19,504 nucleotides of DNA from Ettlia oleoabundans (taxonomy: Eukaryota > Chlorophyta > Chlorophyceae > Chlamydomonadales). Below the pieces are notes generated by a model. It saw only the letters and a program-made list of their open reading frames with translations. It was not told where the DNA came from and did not search any database. Shown in pieces: positions 9,003-18,448 of this stretch; within the stretch, counting starts at the first letter, position 1; each line of letters opens with the position of its first letter. The position numbers and the translations under genes are program-made. Location of the stretch: positions 1 to 19,504 of the forward strand of contig JAAMXP010005353.1 in NCBI GenBank assembly GCA_019693395.1. The letters are read 5' to 3'.

Positions 9003-12000
9003 ATGACGGAGGGGCCAGGCTTGGATGTTGTCGAGGCATCGCGCAAGGGGGATATCAGGAGGCTGCGTCAGTTGCTGGCCAAGGGAGCACCGGCCGATGC
9101 CAAGGGCCCAGACGGCTTCACTGCCTTGCACCTGGCAGCAACAGCGGGCCACACCATCGTTGTGCGCACATTGCTGAACAGAAAAATACCTGCAAATGAG
9201 CAGGCCCCGGATGGCACCACTGCGCTCATCAACGCAGCTGAGAATGGGCACGCTGAGGTGGTGGCTGCTCTGCTGGTGAGTGGGGGCTGGCCACCCTGGT
9301 TTTTGCGGCTGCCGTGTGCCCGTTGGCTGCCAAGGTGTGCTTGCTGGTTCTTCTGTCTGCCTTTCTGCCATGCCTCTGCCCTGCCGTCATGCCCATCCAT
9401 GCTCAAGAGCACTCGCTCGATCTTCTATCACCTCAAGATGTCTCCTTTAAACCAACACACAACACACGACTGCCTCACCCTCTGCGCCGGCTGCACGCAC
9501 CTTGCTGCAGGCCAAAGGTGCCAACCCCAGGACCACCGACCAGCGGGGCTTCACATGCCTGATGATTGCGGCGGAACGGAGCCATGCAGCAGTTGTGGGA
9601 GCCATCCTGTCTAGGAAGGGGCGTGTGGACCCCAACTGCAAGTACCCCTCGGGCACCCCACTCATCATCCACGCCATCCACAAGGGCCAGGCAGGGGTGG
9701 TGGCGGCGCTGGTCAAGGGCGGGGTGGACCCCAACTCCATCACCAACCCCAAGGAGGGCATGACCCTGCTGCAGCTGGCAGCCAAGTGCGCCCAGGTGAG
9801 CGGCACGTCAACTACAGCATGCAATGCCAGCCAAACCCACACCAGCCGGCGCAGCTGAACGGGCCTAGCCCTACTGGCCCAGCGCAGCAATGCATAGACA
9901 GTCGGGAGTTGGCTCATACAGCTTGTCATACCTGCACGCCTTTCTTGCTTGCCTGTAACGGGGTTCTGTGCTGCCTATGCACAACACAACGGCATAAAGC
10001 CAGGTGTAATGAGCCATCTGTGTTGGTGTCCTGCAGGGCAAGGTGATCACTGCTTTGTGCAAAAACGGAGCCACCGTGGATGCACAGGACGAGCGCGGGG
10101 ATACCGCTCTGCACAAGGCAGTGCACTACTGGCGGGACAGCAGGCAGCTGGCCAGCGGCAAAAGTGACGCCAAGACGGAGCAGTACGCTGCGGCGGTCAA
10201 GGCGCTTCTGGATGCAGGGGCCGACCCCTGGAAGTTCAACTACGCCGGCAAGGTGGGTCAGGCAGGTGGTGAGTGCTTGAAGACGGCTGAAAGTGGGGTG
10301 CAAGGAATGCAATGAGGTACCTGCACACACTTGGTTTGACGCAAAATGCTGGTCGTTGGATCGCCATTTTCTGGCCAGGGTGGTCTCAGACCACTGTGTT
10401 CTCTCGCTGCTGTGTGCTCATTTTGCGCCAAAACAAGCACACCACACTGCTTGCTGTCCATGCAGACCGCCCTCACCATGGCTTCTGATAAGGGCTTCAA
10501 GGAAGCCAAGCAGCTGATGATGAAGGCGGTGCCAAACATACGTAAGCAATCCTAATCGTGCTGCCTGTACTGCCTGCTGCCTTGATCTGCCAGGTCATGG
10601 ATCTGGCTAGTTATCTGCCTGCTGCGGCATGTATCATGCACGTCTTGCAGCTGGCCCACAATATCAGCAGCATCAATGCGTCTTGCTTGCACGCTGCTCC
10701 ATCAGGCCGTGCTGAGAAAGAGCATGCTGAGGTTCTGACTCTTGCTGCGCACTCCGCTTCTGCCGGCCGCTTAGCCTTCAGCATACTCTCAGCTGTGCTG
10801 TGCTTTGCTCACAACAGCTGCTTGCCCATAAAACTTGCAGGATCCACTGAGAAGTACAAGAAGGCGGAGCTGTCCCGCCAGGCAAGCGAGGCGGCCCTGG
10901 TGGCAGGTAAAAACTCTCAACGGATCTTGTGGCTGCTGGTGGGGGGATCTCACTACCGTGTATGCACACTCAGCTGGTTTCATGAACCTTCAGCTTGTAT
11001 AAGCCATGTGGGTCTATCATCTCTGAAAACGTTGAAAAATTCTCTAATTGCCTACGTGTTGCTGTGCTACTGCAACTCTCTGCTCTGCTCCATGCTCTGC
11101 TGTGTGGCACGCTGAGCTGTGACACGCCATGCCATGCTGACGCTGTTGCTGCTGCCCTGTTGTGTTGTTGTGTGTGCAGAGATGAAGAAGAAGAAAGAGG
11201 CCGCTGCATCACGCCAAGCCAGTTTGGCGAGCCAGCTGTCAGGTAGGCAAGGGTGCAGCCTGCCGAGGCTTATGGCTGTACCTGTCACAGAACAGGGTAA
11301 GCAGTTTGAATGGCTCTGCGCTCCTATTGGCTACTTTTCTTCACTATCTAGAGATTCCGGGGTGGTAGAAACTTTGCTGCGACTGTTTCCCCCCTGCAGG
11401 TGGCATCAACTCCAATGTTGTGCGCATGAACAGCTCTGAGGTGGTGGCAACGGCGGCATCCAACAGCCGGCGGGGCTCACCCACCAATACCTCTCCCCGA
11501 GCTACACTGTCCCCGGCCACTCCCAGGGCCGCTTCCGGCTCGTCTGCAGCTGACGCAAGCCCTTTTTCCGGTGCTTCCTACACCATACACAGCATCGACC
11601 TGTCACCGCCAATTCAGCAGCAGCTGAGCCCCCTAGCCAGCTCCCAGGCTGCGCCAACTTCCAGGTTCCAGCGCAGCGGCAGCAGCTGCAGCAGCGCTCT
11701 CACTGACAGCTCGGCGGCAGACGGCGGTTCCCGCAGGGGCTCCGCCTCCTCGGGTATGCTGGCCACACCTTCCACGCCAAGGGGCGCCAAGAATGGCGGC
11801 CTGTTCTCCTACAGGTTAGTACTGCGTAACCGAAACAACAGCAATGGTAATATGTTGCTCTGGTTTTATGACGCAGATGGTGACACTTGCACATCTGCCG
11901 AGTGCTCCTTCCCCACATCTGGCCTGACAGTTGTCATCAAGCTTGTCACACGGCGCCAACTGCAGTGCGAACCAGTAACGCCATCTTTCCTTCCTGCTCC

Positions 12001-14244
12001 TTGCTCTCCACTGCAGGAGTGTGTCCAGTGCTGAGAGCGACATGCCCTCCCCCCTTGCCGCCGCCGGCAGCAGCTACAGCTACAGCCCAGCAGGCAGCGC
12101 TAGCCTTGACCGCCGTGACAGCTTGGACCTGGCTGCCAGCCTGAACCGCGTGCCCAGCCTTGACTTTGCCGCAAGCCTTGAACAAAGCACCAGCCTGGAG
12201 CGCTCTGGCAGCCTTGACTTGGCTGCTAGCCTGGGCCGCGCGCCCAGCCTTGACTTTGCTGCTAGCCTGGGCAACTCTGCTGGCAGCCCAATCCAGTCTG
12301 CCGCCCTTGACCGTCGTGACAGCCTGGATCTGGCAGGCAGCCTGGACCGTGCTCCTAGCCTTGACCTGGGAGCCAGCCTGAACCGCACTGCCAGCCTTGA
12401 TCTCTTTGCCAGCCTGGAGCGTAGTGCCAGCCAGCACAGCATCGCCAGCACCTCCAGCAGCTTTGCCGCCTATGCCAACGACGCCCCCCCTCGTGCCCCT
12501 TGTGACAGCGGCCCTGCCTCTCCCCGCGTGACCGCCGATGCCGTCGCTACCAGCAGCACTGCCTTTGGCTCCACCAACGTTGGCGTAACCCTCAGCCGGT
12601 CCAGCAGCCTCAGCAGCCTCAGCAGCGTCGGCTACGGCGGCTACGTTGCGACAACCAAGACCCGCCGCTTCACTCTGCCCACAACCACCATCCCTCCCCC
12701 GCAGCCTGCAGCCGGCGCCCAGCCGCCTCAGCCCGCGACCGCCAGCTGTGACAGCCCCCGCAGCCCGGCAGGCAGCAGCGGCGGCGGCGGTGGCAGCTTT
12801 CTGACCGGGGAGAGCAGCGATTCACTGGACCCAGCCCCGCTATCAGCAGCCATTGCAGTTGAACCTTCAGAGTCTGATGAGGCAGCAGCAGAGCAGCGTG
12901 AGGGGTCTGACCTTGGCCTGAGCGGCGGCAGTGAAACATCTGCTGCTGAGCTGGCAGCCGAGCGGGCAGCTGAGCTGGAAGCTGACGTATCAGACCAGGA
13001 AAGTGACGTGGCACAGCAGGAGGAGGAGGGAGGGTCAGATTGGAACAAGCCGGCAGCTCAGCGGGACCCGTGGCTGTCCTCCGATGATGAAGAGGAGCAG
13101 CGGGACAGCTGGCTGACAGCAGCTAAGAAGGACGAGGAGCCAGCGGCAGCACAGGATGATGAGGAGGACAGGTTGAAGGCACCAGGAGCAGCGGCAAAGC
13201 CGCTGTCGCTGTCTGACAGTGATGATGAGTGGCTGGCCTCACCACGTGGCCAGGGCCCAGCGCCAGCGGAGGAGGAGGGCTCAGAGTCAGACTGGGCGCC
13301 AAAGGCAGCAGCAGGGGATGCAGGCTCAGAGTTTGATTGGGGGCCAAAGGCAGTAGCGGAGGATGCGGGGTCGGAATCGGACTGGGGCCCAAAAGCAGCA
13401 GCAGATGAGGACACAGACTCAGAGTGGAGGCCGAAGGCCGCAAAGAAGGAGCTGACCCTGAGCGATACTGAGGATGAAGATGATGATTGGATGGCGTTGA
13501 GGAGGGCAGCTCCCGTGGTCGCAAAGGTGGAGGAGGAGGAGAAAGAGGAGGAGTATGGATCAGTGGCAGCGGCTGCAGTGGAGGAGAAGGAGGAGGAGGA
13601 GTCAGATGATGGGTTGGCGGGCGAGGACAAGGGTTTGGATTGGGGTGCGGCAGCAAAGGCCGAGCAGAAATGGTCGGCGGCTAGCAGTGATGATGATGAG
13701 GAGCACAAGCTGGCGGCTGTTGCGGAGGCAAATGAGGAGAAGGAGGGTGACTATAGTTTGCCGTCTGTGGCAGAGGAGGACGAGGAGGTGGAGGAGCAGC
13801 AGCACAGACTGGCAGCTGTGAAGGAAGAGGAGGAAGAGGAAGAGGCACTGGCTGCAGAGACGAAACACCCAGAGCCCATTGCAGAGGTGAGAACAGCAAC
13901 ATTACATGCATACCTAAGAACCCTGCTTGGGCAGGGTTCCAGCTTGTGTGCATTGCATGGTGGGTGCTGCCTGTGCAGCTCCTTTGCACTCTCTGGCAGG
14001 TCCTTCCCTTGTGCAAATTCCTGACAGCATTTTCCCTGTATCATTCCTGTGCAATGTGCAGCTTTCCTGCGACTCTCCGATCCAGGCCACCTATGAGGGC
14101 CCCGCTTCTGTTGCAAGTGATGATGATGACGAGCCAGCAGGGGATGCAATGCCGGCTCCATTTGCTCGTCGGCTGCCATCAGCCTACATGCCTCAGCCCC
14201 CCGTGGCCCCGCCCCAAAAGGGCTGTGGATGCACGATTATGTGA
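9003..14244 (+). CDS. Ankyrin-repeat scaffold with LxRxxS array, acidic tail and CaaX box (tandem copy 2)
   Basis: Nine exons: 9003-9275, 9511-9795, 10037-10252, 10466-10541, 10841-10906, 11180-11242, 11400-11814, 12017-13886 and 14062-14244, giving 1148 residues. Residues 1 to about 283 hold about eight ankyrin repeats (DGFTALHLAATAGH, DGTTALINAAENGH, GFTCLMIAAERSH, GDTALHKAVHYW). The tail carries two LSRQAS/SRQAS exons, a Ser/Pro/Ala-rich exon, a 12-residue LxRxxS repeat (about 494-608), a Ser-rich linker, and an acidic region (about 735-1088) with regular Trp in S-D/E-W settings. The last exon ends KGCGCTIM, a CaaX box predicting farnesylation, with another Cys two residues before it that could be palmitoylated. 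I infer a membrane-tethered, phospho-regulated ankyrin scaffold; no named family is recognised. The ankyrin half is a tandem duplicate of the gene just upstream. Every exon join keeps the frame. Confidence 0.88.
12102..12446 (+). repeat. 12-residue (36-bp) LxRxxS repeat array in gene 4
   Basis: The 115 residues read as units of the type SL-x-R-x-x-SLD-x-AA: SLDRRDSLDLAA, SLNRVPSLDFAA, SLGRAPSLDFAA, SLDRAPSLDLGA, SLNRTASLDLFA, SLERSASQHSIA. One half unit and one degenerate longer unit break the period. Eight Leu-x-Arg-x-x-Ser motifs are present, the known consensus for basophilic CaMK/CDPK/PKD-type kinases. Confidence 0.85.
13278..13451 (+). repeat. 15-residue acidic Trp repeat in gene 4
   Basis: Three 15-residue copies, GSESDWAPKAAAGDA, GSEFDWGPKAVAEDA and GSESDWGPKAAADED, are followed by a shorter TDSEWRPKAAKKE. 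Looser Trp/acid segments lie on both sides (SDW, DPW, DSW, DEW, DDW and LDW, about 13035-13670), eleven Trp in all. Confidence 0.85.
14230..14244 (+). other. CaaX prenylation motif CTIM plus stop (gene 4)
   Basis: The last four codons are Cys-Thr-Ile-Met followed by TGA. A Met at the X position is known to favour farnesyltransferase. The preceding Cys (14224-14226) could take a second lipid. Confidence 0.75.
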
Positions 14245-14410
14245 GCATACTTCTGCTACCAGACTGTACCCAAGAATTGATATTCAACATTTTGATGTCG
14301 GAACCTGCAGTGTTGCTAGGCGCAAGGGTTTGTCAGTTTACAAACTCCTTTTTCCATTTATGCTAGCGCGGCTGTATTGTGGGGTGTGTGGGCACATAGA
14401 TTCTGCCATT

Positions 14411-14415
14411 TGTAA
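14411..14415 (+). terminator. Polyadenylation signal TGTAA, gene 4
   Basis: TGTAA in CCATTTGTAATCATACC, about 165 nt after the stop. Further TGTAA copies occur at 14629-14633 and 14791-14795. Confidence 0.55.
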
Positions 14416-14555
14416 TCATACCACCAGCAAAATTTCCTGCCAAGGACCAGTCGTGGCAGTCGATTGCCTAGGCGCAGCAAAGGAGCGAGGGTCGCACCTG
14501 CTCGACAGAAAGTCCCAACTGTCATTGATTATCAGCCCTGCTTCTTCACCACTAT

Positions 14556-14577
14556 TATAAGCCACGGAAGGCTTATA
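14556..14577. repeat. Perfect 8-bp inverted repeat (hairpin)
   Basis: TATAAGCC, loop ACGGAA, GGCTTATA. It lies about 310 nt after the gene 4 stop and downstream of its first TGTAA, between genes 4 and 5. No function is assigned. Confidence 0.5.
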
Positions 14578-15006
14578 TGGATGAGAACAAAGTTGAAATT
14601 GTGGGAAAGCAACTAGGTTTTGGGGTGCTGTAAACCAGCTGCTTGACCAGCCTCAAAAACCGGAGGCGCTGTGAGGCGCCGGCGGTGACACAGGCTGGCC
14701 CCAGTAGCGTCGATCCTGTGAGCCCCACGCAGACCTTACACTCCAGTTACGATACAACGGATTGTTCACATGTTTCAGCAATTAGGTTGTTGTAAGCGAG
14801 ACACGACGTGAGTTCCGACGTTGGTAGCTCGGTAGAAGGCACCCCCCTTTCATGAGCCTCGTATCTCGGCGAACCGCGTTGCGCACCGCAAAGTTCACTG
14901 CCCGACCAACGTGATCCCGTTTCTTGGCCTTCTGGTTTATAGTCTGCTTTCAGGAGCCGCCCGTTCACCAACGCGTGGACCTGCCTCTGGCCTCGTCATC
15001 AACCCC

Positions 15007-17213
15007 ATGGCTGTCAGCTTGGGCAGCCGGTGCCTGAGGGTCACCGGTGCCCGAGCTGAGGCGCCCGCTGCATTTCTCGCCTCGACCCACCACAACAGCT
15101 CAACGCGCGCCCTGCTGCGGCCTTTACCACGCCTTCGGAAGCGGCTACCCTTGCGCGTGTTGGCCGCACTGCCCGCCAGCCTGCCGCGGCCGCTGCCCTG
15201 GGAGCGCGACGGCGGCGGCGGCAGCGCGCCAACAACAGACGGTGGCGATGACGGCCTCGGCTCTCGATTCCCCTCGTCGCCTTCCTCCAGCGGCAGCACA
15301 GGCAGCGCAGTGGGGCTCAAGCCGCTGCCACGGAATGTGGAGGGAGTTGCGGATGACGTCAGCTTGGCGAATCCGCTGCAGCGTATGGAGCGGCTGGGCA
15401 CAGCATGGTTTGGCACAATATTTGAGCTGGACGGCGTGTGCATAGAGTATGAGTGCGGCGATGGCGGCCGCTCCTGGCAGCAGCTTGCAGCAGAGGAAGG
15501 CAAGCCAACACCCCCCATATGGGCGCTGAAAAAGGCGCAAGGCATGAAAAACGAGCAGGTGGGCGCTGGTTCCCGGGCGGCAGCAGAAATAGAGGAAAAA
15601 AACATCTGCCGCTGCTCCAAGTCAAATGCGCACTTCTGTATTTACTTGCTTTGCATACAATGCACAGCTTGAAGGATGAACTCAACACCGCAGCAGCAGG
15701 TGTAAGGGAAGTATTTTTGTTACAATCAACAACCTGCAGGTCATCACAGAGGTGTTTTGCTGGACCCGGAACCCCGTTGAGTCTCGGCGGTTGGCGGCGC
15801 GGCGCGAGGCCATCCTGGCAGAGATGCTGGGAGGACGCAAGCCGCTGGTGCCGAGTGGAGTCAGGCAACTGATGGATGTGCTGCAGCGCAATCAGGTGTG
15901 TTAGTATGACTGTGCCAGCGATTATGTAGAGGCACAATTTGAAGTACAACTAGCGCCCGTCAACGTGCTTATGTTGGGGCAATGCTTGTGCTGGTGTGCA
16001 TGGCAACGTGGTGGTGGTGCACCTGCCTGCCACCCTGCCACCCTCAGTTTATGCTGCGAGCCTGTTTGCTATGCCAGTATACCACAGGCTGTTTATTGCT
16101 TGTTCTTGGCCCATCCCTCACCCACTCCTGCTTGCCTGCCTTGCTGTCTCGCTTGCACAGGCGCCGCTGGCCCTGGTGTCTTCTGCGCCTGAGCAGCGAG
16201 TGCTGCCTGCGCTGTCAGCTGCGGGGTTGGAGGAGCGTTTTGATGCAGTCATCACAGCTGATGATGTGCACCGCGGCAAGCCGGACCCTGAAGGGTACCT
16301 GTATGCGGCGCAGAGAATTCAGCGCCCCCCTGTGCGCTGTGTGGTCATCGGCAGCTCGAACCTCAGCATTGAGGCGGCACATGAGGTGCGCGGATTGGCT
16401 GACTTGAGGTGTGGAGGGTAGCAATATTGGCTGCCTCCATGTCTCCGCGAGAAGGCTGGGGGCGCTAGCGCCTTAGCTGACCATGGCCGCTACTGCTTGA
16501 AGCAGCTGTCAGATTGCAGTTCAGGCTGATTACTAACCTCCGTGCAGGTGCAGTTTCACTTCGCACGACATTTTTTGCTGAATACCGTCCCAGTTTCATG
16601 ACGGGTGACACTTGTTTTGAGCCGCACATTCCTCCTCCCTACATGCCTGCCTACCTGCCCGCCTGCCTGCCTGTCTGTCCCCATGTGGATTGTGCAGGTT
16701 GGCATGAAGTGTGTGGCTCTGGCGGGGCGGCAGCCTGTGTATGAGCTGGGTGCAGCCGATTTGGTGGTGCGTGACCTGGGGCAGCTCTCGTTCATCAACC
16801 TGAAGCAGCTGTTCGCCCAGGAGGAGACAGTGGCCCGGCGGGTGAGTGATTTGGGGTGGCGCATGAGTGGTGTGTCTGAGTCGTTGGCAAATGGTTGAGA
16901 TGGTATGAGATTGGCAGATGGTATGAGATTGGAAGGATTCCTTCTACGTGCCGTGGGGGTGTTTGCGTGTTGTGTGAGCATTTTGAGAGGCCCGGGGTGC
17001 AGCCCATGCTTGCCAAGGGTTGCACCGCCCTCCACTGCTGGCCTGCCCGCTCTTGAGCCATTCTTCTCTAATTTGGTCTCGGTTTCCATCCTTTATGGTG
17101 CCTGCCTGCCTGGTTGTTTCATGCAGGGTGATGATGCTGAGCTGGATGCTGAGCTGGAGGAGGATGACTCAGACGGCGGCAGCTTCGTCACCACACAAGT
17201 GCTGGACTGGTGA
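15007..17213 (+). CDS. PYRP2: Plastid HAD-family phosphatase, PYRP2-like (riboflavin pathway)
   Basis: Five exons, 15007-15558, 15740-15895, 16161-16385, 16698-16841 and 17127-17213, all with phase 0 introns, give 387 residues. Residues 1 to about 65 are Arg/Ser/Ala-rich without acids, a typical chloroplast transit peptide, followed by a low-complexity linker. The conserved part starts at NPLQRMERLGTAWFG and matches my recollection of plant PYRP2 (WFGxIFE, KNEQ, RGKPDPE, YELGAADLVVR). That enzyme dephosphorylates 5-amino-6-(5-phosphoribitylamino)uracil in plastid riboflavin synthesis. HAD motif II is LALVSSAP and motif III is the Lys of RGKPDPE. Motif I reads FELDG, with Glu where the nucleophilic Asp is expected, and motif IV reads IGSSN, lacking the usual GD. 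The last exon is a short acidic tail ending VLDW. A non-phosphatase role is the alternative. Confidence 0.92.
16643..16681 (+). repeat. TGCC-rich microsatellite in gene 5 intron 3
   Basis: Imperfect TGCC repeats (TGCCTGCCTACCTGCCCGCC and onward) lie just upstream of the acceptor at 16692-16697. They probably serve as an extended polypyrimidine tract. Confidence 0.6.
16898..16933 (+). repeat. 18-bp tandem duplication in gene 5 intron 4
   Basis: Two copies of AGATGGTATGAGATTGGC, differing only in the last base, lie inside the intron 16842-17126. No function is inferred. Confidence 0.8.
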
Positions 17214-18012
17214 CGCAACCACTGTGATGACACCATCAGGCCACAGGCATGCACGAAAATGTTAGCACGTGACTTAAAGGTGACAATAAGCGTTGGGGGC
17301 CTTCAGCTATGAACGATACCCCCCTAGGCAGCTGCACGGTGGTATGGGCCCGATGCTGCCTGCTCCATTGCTGTTTCATCTGATGCTGTGCCCACCCAAT
17401 TCCATGGCCCCTATCTCTTGCCCAGTCTGCCCTCTGTCAACGTTACCCTCCAGGGCAGCAAAGCAACGAAGTGTTTTCTACTTTAATGTCGGCAGCACCG
17501 CCCCCTTCCCCTTCATGCCACTTCCATCTGCAATTCAAGAGTCCGCTCTATCCACCATCCCTTAAACAAACGGCCAACCATCTTCCTCAGCGCCCTCTTT
17601 TTCCACGCGTCTGTTGATTCAGCTGCTGCCAGCACAGTTCTTCCGCCGTGCCTCAGGCTTCTCTTTCCCTCATGCACGCAACTCAAGGCAGGATGTCTAT
17701 CCCAGCTTGCCGCCATCTCTCTCCTGTCTTCCCTTCTTGTGTATATTTAGATTCTGGGCCCGCCCGCCCTTCAGTCTAACACCAATCTGCCTCCCAAGTT
17801 CGGCGCCTGTGCAATAGTCCTTGCTTCGCTGTGTATCATACGTACCCATCCCTGCATCTCCCTTCAGTCGACCTCCACCCCCTCTTTCGTGCCTCTTAGC
17901 TTCATTAGGCAGAAAAGCAGCATTTAATTGCCTTGCTTCAATGCCACCACTCGTGCACCCAGTGCGTCCACCATAGCATGAACTGATTGATACCAGGAAG
18001 TTGCGTTGAGCT

Positions 18013-18017
18013 TGTAA
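18013..18017 (+). terminator. Candidate polyadenylation signal TGTAA, gene 5
   Basis: TGTAA in GAGCTTGTAACTGTGC is the first plus-strand copy noticed after the gene 5 stop. It implies a 3' UTR of about 800 nt. Confidence 0.4.
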
Positions 18018-18140
18018 CTGTGCTGTACACATGGGAGGAATTGGCGGCCAAGAAGGTTGTGCTGGTTTTGGTTACAACTGTTTACCTTGTGTGCGGGGAA
18101 TACCGTTGGTGTACCGCAGTTCTCAACAGTTGGGCAGACC

Positions 18141-18145
18141 TTACA
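18141..18145 (-). terminator. Candidate polyadenylation signal TGTAA, gene 6
   Basis: The plus strand TTACA reads TGTAA on the minus strand, about 300 nt after the stop of the minus-strand exon. Another copy overlaps the stop codon itself. Confidence 0.35.
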
Positions 18146-18448
18146 CAAAAACTTATACATTGCAAAATATTTGGGGTAACACCAGTATTAAGGTACCGGC
18201 ACATGCTATAGCAGTAGTTCAAGTGCTATGTGCAACAATTAGGAACATATTTTGGCGCGACTATTCAGGGTGCGCATGCATCAACAGGTGCAAGCAATAG
18301 CCATGTCGGTGTACGCATGGAGATGTCAAAGCATGGCAGGGAAAGCGTGGTTGTGTGAGGCATGGCGCTATACTGTGACATGGTGGTGCTCATTGTTTTG
18401 ACACACACGGTACCACCAACCGTCAACCGTCTTCTTGCTGTACCTGTA

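Larger units (their letters stand above)
14245..15006. other. Gene 4 3' UTR and gene 5 promoter region
   Basis: No gene is supported. The region holds the gene 4 polyadenylation signals, an 8-bp inverted repeat at 14556-14577, and the presumed promoter and leader of gene 5. The gene 5 frame is open for about 95 nt upstream of its ATG but without an earlier ATG. Confidence 0.4.
17214..18448. other. Convergent 3' UTR region between gene 5 and minus-strand gene 6
   Basis: No gene is supported in about 1.2 kb. The first part (about 17340-17900) is unusually pyrimidine-rich on the plus strand. A plus-strand TGTAA at 18013-18017 could end gene 5, and a minus-strand TGTAA (TTACA at 18141-18145) could end the convergent gene 6, which would make the two transcripts nearly abut. 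Small open frames here (e.g. minus strand 18160-17924, 78 codons) have no recognisable content. Confidence 0.45.

Noticed and set aside
8727..9371. 214-codon minus-strand open frame upstream of and over gene 4 exon 1
   Set aside because: It is antisense to the ankyrin exon, has no recognisable domain and matches no conserved sequence pattern.
12018..12446. Possibility that the LxRxxS repeats are canonical 14-3-3 sites
   Set aside because: The mode 1 site needs Pro at +2 after the Ser. Here the +2 residue is mostly Asp, so only the kinase-consensus reading is kept.
13058..13708. 216-codon Ser-rich and 177-codon Pro-rich minus-strand frames over the acidic region
   Set aside because: They are reverse-frame artefacts of GAG/GAT/GCA-rich coding sequence. 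The plus frame is continuous with well-supported exons.
14805..14880. tRNA-like stretch (TGGTAGCTCGGTAGAAGG resembles a box A)
   Set aside because: No matching box B (GGTTCGAxTCC) and no cloverleaf stems could be found at a suitable distance.
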